DNA of 64,000 nucleotides from Ambrosia x helenae (taxonomy: Eukaryota; Streptophyta; Magnoliopsida; Asterales; Asteraceae). Shown here in pieces: positions 12,381 through 24,335 of this stretch. The stretch is taken from assembly GCA_030844895.1 (NCBI GenBank), contig JAUTDX010000517.1, positions 1-64,000 of the forward strand, read 5' to 3'. A model generated the notes under the pieces. It worked only from the letters and a program-made list of their open reading frames with translations, was not told the DNA's origin and did no database searches. Within the stretch, counting starts at the first letter, position 1, and every line of letters begins with the position of its first letter. The translations under genes and the position numbers were made by a program.

Positions 12381-12859
12381 GCAATCTCAAGTGTAACACT
12401 CGTATTTTTATACATTTATTTATATTAATTTCTTCCAAAAACGGTCCCAATATTTTTTTTAACAGCGGAAGCAAATACACCAATATAATGTGATAAAACA
12501 ACACCTTTAATAATTCACATTATATATTTATTTGATAAGTTGAGTAAGTTTACATCACCAGCACTTATTTAAAGAACCCATAATTTTTACATCCAAAAAC
12601 GGGTTATTAACATATTGTTCGATCCTTCAACTAACCGAGGCTCGGCTTGACTTCTTTAATCCCGTACCGGTGATTTACCTGGAAAACATTATTTAAACAA
12701 CTATTAGCCACGCTAAGTGAGTTCATTTATCAACAATCTAATAATGTTTTCCAAATCACAGTTTTAACCACCAATCCACTACCATAGTCAAGCTATGGCA
12801 ATTTGTAATTTATAACATGTGATTTAGATCCTTTGCCATATTATGTTTATGACAATTTT

Positions 12860-13160
12860 ATCACATAACTGTGATTATTCCCCTACCACGTTATACCCGT
12901 GGCAAAATTTATCACTCTATGGTGATTTGACACCCACCACGTTACACCCGTGGCAAAATTCATCACTCTATGGCGATTTGACACCCACCACGTTACACCC
13001 GTGGCAAAATTCATCACTCTATGGTGATTTGACACCCACCACGTTACACCCGTGGCAAAATTCATCACTCTATGGTGATTTGACACCCACCACGTTACAC
13101 CCGTGGCAAAATTCATCACACTATGGTGATTTAACCCCCACCACATTACACATGTGGCAA
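12860..13160. repeat. 51-bp minisatellite inside the solo LTR
   Basis: The ACCACG landmark recurs at 12885, 12936, 12987, 13038, 13089 and (ACCACA) 13140, exactly 51 bases apart. Each unit has two short hairpins, CCACG...CGTGG and TCAC...GTGA. Because 51 is a multiple of three, both strands stay open, which creates artefactual repeat proteins (17-residue period) in opposite directions. Confidence 0.9.
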
Positions 13161-14149
13161 TATATATGTTCCCCATTATATTACAATATCATTTATATTA
13201 CTTATATAAATTCACATATACACAAGTTTCATACCACAAATAATCTTATAAGTAATATTACATAAGATGATGTTTGGGGAGTCATATGAACTCACCTGGA
13301 CGCTTAGAGAATCCCTTTGGTGAGTCTTTTGTTAGTCGCCTTTTATCTCCTATAACATATTACAAAGAACTTAATAACCAATACCTATGGTAACTTAACT
13401 GTATTTATATCTTATTAGTACTCGAGTAGTAGTAATAATAATAAGTATTTTAAGTATTCGACTTGAGTATCTTTACCTCCTGGTATCGATATCTCGCTTT
13501 GATAAAGCCTTCATTTGTCACGGCTATAGCTCACTGTTTTTTTTCCTTTCAACTATATTCCTCTTTGTAACCTCCCAAAACTCTTACGGTTGTTATTATT
13601 ATTATTAATTATTATTATTCTAAAACTAGGTTTTTTACCCGGCCGCGCGTTGCGGCGGCGTCAATCTTACCTGGAAAATAAGTAACGACATACCTTGCGT
13701 CGTTTGACATACCTTGCATCGTTTGAGATCTCAAATCGATTTTCATATGAAGGTTACGTAGAGATAATTTAATGAATGCTAAGCACGTCATATTTATGAT
13801 GCGGCGAATTAACTAAGATCACATATCATACAACAATGCCAGTTGAATGCCAATCACATTTCAAGAAATCAACATAATCTTGATCTAATAAGAGTTAATA
13901 AGTTTTTACGACTAACGCGTCACATATTGACCTTGGGCTTCATGGTTATCTCATTAACATTGGGAAAAAAGAATTCCCCACTACGTTTTTCTTTTTTTTA
14001 AATATTGTGGATGAACAGCTCGGCTAGTGTTGTTTGAGGTGTCGATGGGTTTGACTCTTTCGAGCCTGCACATGTGCAGGCTCATGTGAGTCGCACACCT
14101 GAGCCTTAAACTTGCACCCAAATGTCCACTTGTTGCAACAGGTTCCACT

Positions 14150-14282
14150 TTATCAATCTTCTCGATTGCTTTTCTCATTGTTGAACACTCGCGCTCCAAA
14201 CGGTTCAAGCGTCCGCTTTTGGCAATCCATTGCTCCGCATATTTTCTCACGATTGGCTTCGTTTAACCATGGATGCGCCTGC
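14150..14282 (-). pseudogene. NPH3-domain protein fragment
   Basis: The minus strand reads HPWLNEANREKICGAMDCQK and then RTLE, which matches the NPH3-domain signature of plant BTB/POZ-NPH3 phototropic-response proteins (HPWL...R..C..MDCQKL.LEAC). It is one exon-sized piece without start or stop, and the sequence after it diverges from the family. It lies in the Helitron and is presumably a captured fragment. NPH3 proteins act as substrate adaptors downstream of phototropins. Confidence 0.55.
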
Positions 14283-14694
14283 AAACATTACTCAAATATG
14301 ATTAGTTTCATGGCTGCCCTTGGACAAATGCAGGATGTGCCATCGCACAGGGCCAAAAAAATTACTTAAAAAAAATCAAGCACGGTTGAACAGATTAGAA
14401 AAAAGAAACATAATCTTCTATCTTTTTAGTGTTTAGATTATACTCTTTTAAGATAACAACCCATTGAGCCAATACCACATTTGTGAACACATGCACAGTT
14501 TTAATGCAACTATATAATAATAGCAAAATAAAAGAAAATAAAATGCCATCCCTAATGTAAGTAAATATCCTAATTTGATTTTTATTGAAAGCATATTAGA
14601 CCTCTTTCAGGAAATGAAAATAAAAAAATAAACTGATAACAAATCAGGCTAATTAGTTGAACAAAACTGTACCTTATGAAACATATTGTTGTTG

Positions 14695-14945
14695 GTAACC
14701 TGATGATTTTCTTGTAGAAACAGCACCAATACACATGGGTCGGGTTGAACAATAAGTTCCATCCATTTCAATCATGGCTTGAGTCTTCTCACTATCGTCT
14801 CCAAACCTTACAAAACCATAACCTTTGTACTAGCCAGCCCGTATTTCAATGACAATTTTAGCAAAAGCTTCATGTTGTGAAGTATGAGTTACATCTGCAG
14901 CTAAATCTCCTAGAAATATTGAAAGATTGTTTGAAAGTTTGTCTC
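14695..14945 (-). pseudogene. RBP45/RBP47-type RNA-binding protein fragment
   Basis: On the minus strand: SIFLGDLAADVTHTSQHEAF (RNP2 end of an RRM), then a stop, then YKGYGFVRFGDDSEKTQAMI (RNP1) and GTYCSTRPMCIGAVSTRKSS. This order is the middle RRM of plant RBP45/47 oligouridylate-binding proteins. The stop between RNP2 and RNP1 replaces part of the beta2-beta3 segment. It lies within the Helitron and is not a functional gene. The domain call is strong; the subfamily is from memory. Confidence 0.75.
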
Positions 14946-15968
14946 CCATGTTAAATGTGACCAAGTTCAAACGGAATGGTTGTAGCGTATTAGGCGTAGC
15001 AATGCTTGTACAAGTCCCCAAAACCTTTTTGGCTGCACTATGTGAAAAGAAAAACCTCCACAAATCCATATCCTTCTACAAATGACTAACTGAAGCAACT
15101 TGAAACATAGGTTGAAAGACAATAATGATGTTTTAGCAGCTGCAAATGTTGACCATATACATATTGGATTATGCAACTTACCTTACATACCTTAGTTCTC
15201 AACCCTTTGTAACCTATAAACCTCTAAAATCATTTTGACTGTTTACCCAACCCGTCCAACCGGCCACTCGTCTATTAGAAAAGTATATAGGTGTAAAAAT
15301 GCGTGGACATCAAACTGATAGCATTTACTGAATTTCTATGTATCCCCTAATGTTGTTAAACTCCATGTATGTTGCATTAAAGAAGATCAACTGTTGGTTG
15401 TTTATGGGCAGTCCATCAAAACATACAATCAAAATGCATCAAGAATAGAATGAAAACTAAATTAACTGCATGCTACACTAACAAACAACATAAAGTTAAC
15501 TCCCCCAATTTTAAAGAAGATTTCTTTCCAATTATCTCATCTTCATTTCTGTAGCCCTATTAATCAAGGATAATAATATAACATCTGAATAAAGTGAATA
15601 AAAATTTTGTGCAAGTCAGTGGTTCCAGGCCTCACCAAGTTTAGGAAGAACTTAACCATGTCAACAATGTTATGAGTGATTGAGTGGTAGTAGGATAAAG
15701 AGGTACATTTGCCATCTGATTCAAGAAAATTCACAAACCATTACTAAATTCCTAAGGAACAACTAACCATATGAAGGAACTCGTTCCACGCATAGGTTTT
15801 TATTCCCATGGATTCTGCCTTCTTTTTTTTCCGCTTCTTTCATTGAAGTAAAGCAAACAATCACTGCAATTATATAAGAAAAAAACAGTTTAGTCATTAA
15901 TTAGTTATTTTCAGTTGCGAGTGTTTATACAATAATTAGGGCAGATTATATAACAAATGTTTGTTTTA

Positions 15969-16135
15969 TGCACACTTTATCTAAAAGCTTCCCATTATGC
16001 GCAAGCTATCTAGCCCATGAAATAAGATTAGCCCTTTCGAATTCGGACATTGGAGAAGCTGTAACTTGCAGTGGCCTACGACCCGAAACCAAGACCAATA
16101 GCAAGACGCCGTAGCTGTACACGTCACTCTCCTGG
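15969..16135 (-). pseudogene. Receptor-like Ser/Thr kinase fragment (At2g45590/At4g25390 type)
   Basis: The minus strand reads ESDVYSYGVLLLVLVSGRRP, LQVTASPMSEFERANLISWAR, an in-frame TAG, then LAHNGKLLDKV. SDVYSYGVLLL is kinase subdomain IX, and the SPMSEF.RANL.SWAR insert is characteristic of a small group of plant receptor-like kinases related to At2g45590. The TAG probably replaces a Gln codon. Only this exon-sized part exists, in the same orientation as the other captured pieces in the Helitron. Confidence 0.7.
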
Positions 16136-16199
16136 GACATTGATATTAATGATTAATGTCATACAAACACGTATATACACAATTGATATATACATAATT

Positions 16200-18730
16200 G
16201 ATATATACAAACACGTATAATGGGTACATGTATAGCGCTATCAATTTAAAAAATCTAATAACTTATAGTCTAAGTAGTTATGATTGTGGTCATACATGTA
16301 GAAATCTAAGATGATTTAAAACCCATTATAGTTGGATATTTCAGTACAACGTAGACAAAAGGATTGCTAAGCGTCATACAATTGTGTTGTAGGATTAGGT
16401 GTTACTTAGAACCAAATATAACAGTTTCTCAATTTAAATTTAAATGTCAATCACATATTGAGACATTGACTAATTAAAATACATGTTCTGGAATAACCAT
16501 ACAATTTAAATCATCTTGTATGTTGTATGCTCACCTATACTAAAGGCTTCTATGGTACCAATAGAGTCACTTGTTCTCACATACAAGACCCTTCTATGGG
16601 CCATATGGAACCATATGGCGGTTTAATAACAATAACAAAAGCAGTTAACACTCTTCCCACCTGTTCTCAGCAAGAGTGGTAGGGGATTTAAATTGTTGTG
16701 ATCTGGAAGAAGATTGCTGACTAAATCTTCCCCTAGTTGAAAACTGACCATTTTGACTCGCCGTTCTTCCTTGACGGGAATTAAAGAAAGACAACTCTTT
16801 ATCAAAGGCATTCACAGTCCTTGACTAAAAAAACAAATCTATACGTGAATGCTTGTTTTTTGATATAATAATATTTGTTTATTAAGGTTAGCTACTCCTT
16901 TCATCTTCAAGATTCATTCTGTTATCTTCATTTTGTTGACAAACCTGCAACTATTTCATCCAAAATGATATGAAACCTGCAACTATATGTGAATTTGTGA
17001 GACTATAAATGAACCTGCAACTATTAGCAAGATGATAGGAAAATCGTATTACAAAAAATCCAATATGGCACCTGTTGTTGTTTTTCTCATTGGCATCGTA
17101 TTCATTTTGACTTAAAGCGGGTCTGGAAAGCAGAGATATACGACATACTCATCATGCCACCACTCAGCTCATCGTCTCAAGGCTCTGTAAACCCTAACCT
17201 CCACTACACCAATAGGCGTGAGTGCGTGACCAAACCCGTTTCCAATGCCTTATCCGCTTACATAAGCTCACCACCTGTACTCTTCATAACTTTCCTCCAA
17301 AATACATCGAAAAGCAATCTAAATTTAAAAACAATTTAGCTGTCAAATGGACCTCAATAAAACAACTACTGGACTTTCAAAACAAATGTATTTCAACGTT
17401 CCTCCCTAATTACATCATTTTCCATCAATTCAATTTCTGCAAATATTAATTTCAGTCAAACTTTGTTCTTCCCTAAATTCAAAGTGTTTGAATCCTACAA
17501 AATATAAAAGCTCAGTCGCCAACGCCTCAACCCAAGCTTTCCTAGCAGAGGTGTCGTCTAATGTTGACGATACCAGGTAGCGCAACACGATAACAACCAT
17601 AACTGGACGCCTTAAACAATATAACCTGTGTGGTGTAAGCTTTTAAAAGTGCAGAAAACTGCACAAAAAAGAATGTGAGACAGCCTAACAACGCACGATT
17701 CTACCTACAACTACTGCAAAGAAAGCACTAAAAACGCAAACTGTGGTCTATTCTCTTTAAATTGTAACTAATGTACATTGCCTAACGCATAAAGTGTGAG
17801 CAAAAGTAATAACGCAACTGTGTATTGTGTTGTATCTATTTGCAAGAGTTTGTAACAAACCTGACCAATATCAGAAAACCAGCAAGAACCAAGACACGAT
17901 ACAAATAAAACACCCGTTAATGCCCTTTGAAGACGAATTATGTTATGAAATTAACCAATCCAAGCAGCGGTTCAACGTGTTTTGACCAGTCACCAGTTAG
18001 CATAGAAGCATCAGCATCATTTCTTATTCTGAAAAGCAACATATTAGCTCAACATTATAAACCGACAACTACCGTCATTAACATACATCTAGATGTATAA
18101 AATCAACACTAAATATCAAACAGAACATCAACTCAACGTTTTCAGAAAAAAAAAAAAGATATATAAACATACCTAGAAAGGGAGCCGAGAGAAAACAGAT
18201 TTGGAAGAAAGTAAAAGAGGAGGCGGCGTGTGGCGGTGCTGTGGTGACTCCTCTCTCACCTAACCCGTATAACACACCCACACACCCAGATCTGAAATCG
18301 TGGAGAGAGACGGACCAGAGAAGGTCACCAATCACGGCCTCCGGCCGTCCGGTTCCGTCAGCAGAAAAGGAGACAGTGATGGTGGTTGATGTTGTGGAGG
18401 ATACGACGGTTTGAGTGGTGGGTTGGTCTCGGTTGCAGGAGTATTGGATAGGTTTGGTGATTACGGTGGTGGTCTCTGGTCTCGGCTTACAGTGGATGTG
18501 GACATGTGGTTGTCTCAGATGTCGATGGGTTGGTGATGATGCTTCGGCAAGATGAAGAAAACTGAGATAAGAGGGGGGGGGGGGGGTTTGAATACAGACA
18601 AAAAGGTGAGTCATACGTGTTAAATGATTAAGATATCACCGCCAACTACCCCAATCAAAGCCAAGCACACACAAAGTAGCTTTTGGATGATAACACGTGT
18701 ACAAGGAAAAATAGGGAAAAAAATAAAAAT
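16200..18730. other. Helitron interior without an assignable gene
   Basis: Contains minus-strand open frames at 16623-16811 and 18078-18614; the latter is Pro/Thr/Ser-rich and looks like a leader or untranslated sequence read by chance. A 14-base G run sits at 18573-18586. No domain was recognised. Confidence 0.4.
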
Positions 18731-18734
18731 AAAA

Positions 18735-18805
18735 GACACGGGAATCGAACCCGGGTCAAATAGTTAACATACAAACGGATGAACCACTATAGTGGAACAA
18801 ATATT
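18735..18805 (-). mobile_element. tRNA-derived SINE-like or tRNA-pseudogene sequence
   Basis: The minus strand has TATAGTGGTTCATCC (A-box-like) and CCGGGTTCGATTCCCG (a complete T-arm with the B box) followed by T runs suited to Pol III termination. No matching acceptor stem or D arm was found, so it is not called a functional tRNA. Confidence 0.45.
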
Positions 18806-19837
18806 TGTTTTTACAAACCAGCAAAGAAATATATAACCACTGAAAAAAGGCGGAAAAGAATAAAAAAATATTTAATTTACTGTTCAAATCAACATGTAAA
18901 TTATTATATTGTAATTATATACTCTCAAAACTATATATGAATTTAGAGTGATAGTAAGGCCAAGATCTCCCTTTTTCTCTGACAATAGCTACGATCTCTT
19001 TTTGTTTAATTATATGCTCTCAATATATAAAATACTTGCTCTCTTTCTCCTATGAACAAGAAGGTTGATGCTTATTTTCTAATATGGATGTCCAATAATT
19101 TTTAAACAGCTGTTGCAAATATATAAAAGGTGGCAACCAATTAAAAAAATGTGGCATGTAGCTGTTGTTAGTTATCCATCCAGCTCAAAAGGTTTTTCTA
19201 TCCATATTTATCCTTCATTGTACACTAAATTTATATGTACATGTATATTATTATTTTGTCAACATATCGATCGTTAACCATCCATAAATGAATATGTATA
19301 TGTTTTCATATGATCACATTACCAATATGGCTTTCAAATAGATTAAAACTAAATACAATACAATATATATTATATCCTTAACCTTTCATATATAACGTGT
19401 ATACTAATAAAACTTTAGTTATTTACTCACCCTTATTATTAAACGATACGTGACCGTTTAAACCCCTCTAACCTTTAATGATTTTTTCACATGTTAACAA
19501 CCCGTTAAGAACATTGATACATAAACGTAACAAGCACTAATATATTTTATTAATATATTTGTATATCCTAAAAAACAGGATGTTACATCAAGTTTTGAGT
19601 TCATTAAGATTGTGAGTTTGTGCTTAGAATGCTCTCTAGGGGAGGTCATGCCCGACCTCCCTTGGCCCCGAGATAGATGTTTAGCCTACTGATGACAGTG
19701 TCTGTAACCGTTTCTGATAAATACAAATATGTGATGACATGGTTATCGTCTATTTCTGTTTCGTCTCCAATCTCGGTCTAAAACCGAGCTATATTGTTTA
19801 AACGATCTTGTAAATGGTTCTTAACCGTTTTCTCAAG

Positions 19838-19850
19838 TGGTATCAGAGCC
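19838..19850 (+). promoter_or_regulatory. Primer binding site (initiator tRNA-Met)
   Basis: TGGTATCAGAGCC lies two bases after the LTR end. It matches the 3' end complement of plant initiator tRNA-Met used by many LTR retrotransposons. Confidence 0.85.
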
Positions 19851-22800
19851 GTGGTACGCATTTGAATGATCTAACAATCATTTGAATCAATCACAGCTCG
19901 ATTTCATGGTTTTTAGATGTTAAGATCAAATTTTTGAAAGGTTGAAACCCTAGATCCGCTAATCGAACACAAAATCATGAGATTTTTCCAAGTTTTTTGA
20001 TCAATTGAGGGTTAGGTTTTCATTTCCCACCTTTCTACACAAATTTCATCATCGAATTCGAAGTATAGACTGTTTTTAGATCAATTTGCAGAAAATTGAA
20101 GTAAATGAACATGTTTATCTGCAAAAGGTCGAATGAGAATCTGATTCGTACCTTCGAGAGGTCGAACCAAAATTTTTATTCTCATTAGTGCCTTGGTTAC
20201 TTGATTCGTGCCAAAGATAGGGTCGAACGAGAGATTTCAGAATTCATTCGTGCTATCTAAGTTTCATTCGTGCTTAAACAAGGCTCGTTCGTGCTATTTG
20301 ATTTTCATTCGACTTACGTGGGTTCAAATGAAAAGTCAGGAAACTCATTCGACCCTTCGACATTCAGAATGAAAATTTGGAATTTTTAGGGGTAAAAAAT
20401 TTCAAAAAGGCAAATTTCTTGTAAAAATCATATTTTTCACCATAAAGTTTCTCAAATCATATTTTATACCCATGGACTTTCTTAAATTTCTTTCCAAACC
20501 TTTAACTTTACAAAAGTTACATATTATTCCCAATACTTGTAAAAATGTCTATTTTCAGCAAACCTAGTAAACTTTAATATGTCAAAATTTACAATAAGTG
20601 ATCTTTTCACCATCCAACACTTTGGTTAGTCTTATATTGTCATTTTAAGTATACTAACATGCTTGATTTAAGTCTTGAAGTCCATTTGTTCATACTTGTA
20701 TTTTTAAAGCTTACAACTTGATTTTTGTGATTTTAGCTTCATTACATTTTGTTACAAATATTTTATTTTTAAATGGTTTCATTAGTCATAATATGATGTT
20801 CATAACCATTTTTAGGTGTATTAGGCGTTTCTTCATGTTTTTCATTCAAAACAACTTCTAAAAATACTAAAACATACAAACTTTTTTTAACAAAGTAACA
20901 TCACCAACCACCCTAAAACTCATGTTTGTGACTATCGTTGTAAACATTTCATTTCATTTTTAGAATACACACAAAACCTTGTTTAAAAACCTTTGTTAAA
21001 AAAACTTTCCCCAAAACAACTTGCAAGTTTAGCACAATAATAACATAACTTCAACAACATGAGTTTTAAGCATACGTAAGCACAAGGCTAGGGAACTCAC
21101 AAAAACATAAGATTGTGAGGAGGTTATGTGTGTTCTTCCTATGGTTATGCTCCAAGCTTTCAAAAACACTTAATTTAGGGATTGAATTGAAATGTTTTTA
21201 AGTGTTCAAACTTGAAAAGCAATGATGGTTTATAGAGGGTGTTTGGGGTCGTAAGTTTTAAGGGAGGGAGAGGGGTTTGTTTTTCTTTGATGAAAGGTGA
21301 GATATTATATTCTTAAGGATGGTTTTTATAAAGAAATTCTCACATGTGTTTATCTTACATTATAATATTGTCAAAAGCATGCGTGAACATAATCATACAT
21401 ATGTATTTTTAGGTGACAATAGGGTGGCTTGAGCCACATTCTCATAACCGGCCTAGAGGCTTTATGTGGGCCCCTCATTTGTTAAAAAATTTCTTTAACT
21501 GATCTAGTTCAATTCCAACTAGAACGATTAGGGTTTTTGGGTTTTAATTGCGTTCTTATTACGAGCTATTTCGGACATATAATCGACCCCCAATTACCCT
21601 TAAACATTGACTAGTTTAAGTGTTGGTAACTTATTTAGCCTCTTACCAGATGAAATTATATATTTTACGCGCATCGAGTGCGATACGCAAATTTTATTTG
21701 TTACCAGGAGATGTTAATTTGGAGTTTTCATTTATAGTTTTGGAGTTCCAAAACACATTATATTTCATAAAAATACCCTATATTTTACATCCCGGGTAAT
21801 CACCAATGTCTTTTTCGGACTAGTTTATTCTTATGAGATTCCTTCGCATTTATAATTAAACTAAGGCATACCTATGCCATCTATTGGACTCCGCTATTTT
21901 CTGAAAACTCAATATATACTTCATTTATAACGGTTCTTGCTAAAAAAAGTTAATTACATATATTAATTATGTACGAAAGTTCCCTATTTTTGTCGGATGT
22001 CACAATGCATGTCAGGTTTTCTATATTTTTATAATACAACATAAGTCTAAGTACAAACAAATATTTATGGATTATTACGCATCTATATCTTTCCTACGCT
22101 ACTTTGTACACCAAGTATAGAAAATGTAAATGAAGCAATTTAAAGACATGGAGTTTTCATACTTGTTCAGTTTCGTACGAAACTTTCTGGTAAGGGTCAT
22201 CTACATTAACCTCCTTGTTATCCACAGACTCCCTATGGTTTTGTTCGTCGTTATCTTCCTGCTCCAGATAGTTGTGGTGTGTGTACCCCGAATTTTCTCC
22301 CTTGTAGCCGTATCCGAATTGGTTTCTTGTACGTATGAAGTTTCTCCCCCGCAGTCGTATCCTGGATAGCTTACCTATACATACGTAGGTTCTCCCTCGT
22401 AACCGTATCTTGAATGTCCATGTTGTGAGTATATGGGTTGACCTCATATATGTATCCGAATTGTCATGTTGTGCACATGAAGGTTCATCGACGTACACAA
22501 GCTCCTAAAAAAACAAGTTTGTGGTTAAAAGATGATGCTATATGTAAAGCCGAACACCCAAAACAAATAGTCATCTTACCTCGTTCAAGTTGGTTAACAA
22601 CGGTTTCTTGTCATGAGAACGAACACCGGACAAGACTTCTTCCTTGTTCGGGTCACGCAACCCCGGTTTCATGTACGAATTAGAAATACCAGACTAGTCG
22701 TAAGAATCCAGAATGATCGACGACTCGTTAGAATGTTCGCCAAACAAGTAGTCCAGGTTCCACCATGACATCATTTACGAATTCGAAACTGAAAATTATA

Positions 22801-23143
22801 TACGATTTATTTGAATGTATTGTGAATGCTCTCCGATGAGAAAAATGAAAATGCTTCGATTGAAGCAATCTATGCAGAGATGAATTAAATAAGTAAACAA
22901 TACCAATAAATGGACCCCTATACGATCTCTATTGGCCAATACGACTAATATAAGATCCAGGAATATAGACTTTTGTCAATAAGCTGTCTGGCATTGGGAA
23001 TCGATAACCCCAGTACAATTCATATTGGTCAATATGGATCGTATAGATGGGGTGTCACTATAAGGCAGCTGGGCCTCAAAATAATACGATTCTATATAAT
23101 CCGATAACCCTTAAAATAAACAATGCACATCTTTTACTATATG
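19851..23143. other. Retroelement leader and unclassified non-coding sequence
   Basis: Begins as the leader of the LTR element and contains repeated TTCGTGC and GGTCGAAC motifs (about 20120-20370). From about 20400 to 22000 no coding signal is seen. Around 22157-22498 the minus strand stays open with degenerate internal repeats (RLRGR, GYGYKGEN); I do not recognise it. Confidence 0.4.
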
Positions 23144-23148
23144 ATATG

Positions 23149-23341
23149 TATAAGGAAACCACGTAAATTGAGCATCACAAATCCTTCTGTCCGAGTCTTC
23201 TGACAACATTTATGTACATTATTAGTCAATATTCTTCCATTTATAGAGGAGCAATTATCTCCTCAATTTTTGTACTCTTTCTTGTATATATAGTTGCATA
23301 TATCTCAATAAAGAAATCAGTTGAACCATTGTAATATCATA
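23149..23341 (+). repeat. 5' LTR of the Copia element
   Basis: 193 bases, containing AATAAAG near the end. It pairs with the 3' LTR, which has the same start and end. Confidence 0.9.
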
Positions 23342-23440
23342 TGGTATCAGCCAATTAACATACAAGATCCTCCTTTTCTCTAGCATTCATACCTCCTCCT
23401 CCCTGTCATCTTTTTTTTCTTTCTGTCGCAGCCCTCTCCC

Positions 23441-24335
23441 ATGGCAGCAGACCCACAAGCCATTCCCCTCCACTCTCTTAGTCATCTTATCAACATCAAA
23501 TTAACATCCACAAACTATCTCCCATGGGAGAAACAAATTACTCCGGTCCTCTCTTACCTAAATCTCTCGGACCATGTCACCGGTGAACAACCTCCTCCAC
23601 CCGAAACCATAGTTTCGGACAACAAAACAGTCTCCAATCCTGAGTTCATCGCATGGCAGCTTGCAGACCAAAAAGTCCTTCTCCTCATCAACTCTACCCT
23701 TACCGAAGAATCCATGTCAGAAACGATAGGCCATACGACGGCTAAGGCTGTTTGGAAAGCTCTATCGGATGCCTATAGTCACTCCTCTATAGAACGCATC
23801 CACAATCTCAAAGATTCTCTTCGGACCTTACAAAAAGGCACTTCAACAGTTGCTGAATTCGGCAAAAAGTTTAAAGCCATTGCTGACCAGCTTTCGGCCA
23901 TTGGACACCCTATCAGTGACGAAGACAAATGTCATTGGTTCCTCTGTGGCCTCGGCCCCTCCTTTGAAAATTTTTCAACCTCACAACGAACCATTCGTCC
24001 AGCCCCTTCCTTTCGTGATCTCTTGGCAAACGCCGAGAATCAAGAAATGTTTGTCCAACAATTACATGGCTCATAAAACACCCACTGCTGCCTTCTATGC
24101 CCACCCAAACAAAAACTCTCATAATCGATCTTCTTCTTCTTCTCGTGGCAGAGGCCGAAACTCCTCCTCAAGAAACAAAAACTCGTCCTACACCAAACGT
24201 CCACCCATTACCAACTTTGTCACGAACTCGGACATTATGCGAGTACTTGTCCTAAACTCGCAACTTTTGCTCAAAAATCGGCTTCTCTTGATGCTAATCT
24301 TGCCGAGGCTTTTCATGCCCAATGCAATATAGCAT
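23441..24335 (+). pseudogene. Copia gag, frameshifted
   Basis: The ATG at 23441 opens MAADPQAIPLHSLSHLINIK and continues LTSTNYLPWEKQITPVLSYL, a typical Copia UBN2-type Gag N terminus. This frame stops at 24074, and the Ser/Arg/Gly-rich linker continues in another frame (to about 24200) before returning. The zinc knuckle near 24209-24250 reads YQLCHELGHYASTC: the spacing of CX2CX4HX4C is kept but the first Cys codon TGC is TAC. Gag packages the element RNA; this copy could not make a normal product. Confidence 0.85.

Larger units (their letters stand above)
13626..19342 (-). mobile_element. Non-autonomous Helitron carrying gene fragments
   Basis: Read on the minus strand the 3' end (left) shows CCGCCGCAACGCGCGGCCGG, a short spacer and CTAG followed by T. 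The proposed 5' end (right) begins TCTATTTGAAAGCCATATTG after A, resembling the 5' end of the Helitron at 28399, which shares GAAAGCCAT. The left end is strong, the right end moderate. No RepHel helicase is seen. Inside are minus-strand fragments resembling NPH3, RBP45/47 and a receptor-like kinase, a typical gene-capture load. Confidence 0.65.
12392..19586 (-). mobile_element. Solo LTR (Ty3/Gypsy-like), interrupted by a Helitron
   Basis: Plus-strand ends are TGTAACACTCG and CAGGATGTTACA, giving a perfect 7-base terminal inverted repeat TGTAACA. Both sides carry the 5-base TSD TCAAG (12387-12391 and 19587-19591). Read on the minus strand it starts TGTAACATCC and has a GCTTCCGCTGTT block near its end, also seen near the 3' end of the Tekay LTR. 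No primer site or coding region lies between the ends apart from the nested Helitron. Without the Helitron the LTR is about 1.48 kb. Confidence 0.75.
12195..19835 (+). mobile_element. LTR of an unclassified LTR retrotransposon, split by a nested solo LTR
   Basis: The left part (12195-12391) begins TGTTGATGCAC and contains a TATA box at 12373. The right part (19592-19835) ends TTCTCA, two bases before a primer binding site. Removing the nested element and one TCAAG copy leaves an LTR of about 440 bases. No gag or pol follows, and no second LTR was found, so the element is non-autonomous, truncated or extends into unrecognised sequence. The left boundary is inferred from the TG..CA rule only. 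Confidence 0.6.

Noticed and set aside
12843..13265. 140-codon repeat protein
   Set aside because: The frame exists only because the 51-bp repeat is a multiple of three; the opposite strand is open too, and the region is part of an LTR.
18078..18614. 178-codon minus-strand gene
   Set aside because: Low-complexity Pro/Ser/Thr composition, no domain, and a 14-base G run inside; more like untranslated Helitron cargo.
18735..18805. Functional tRNA gene
   Set aside because: The T arm is good, but no acceptor stem or D arm pairs with it.
22130..22498. Protein genes on either strand near 22.2-22.5 kb
   Set aside because: Overlapping opposite frames with degenerate repeats and no recognised motif.
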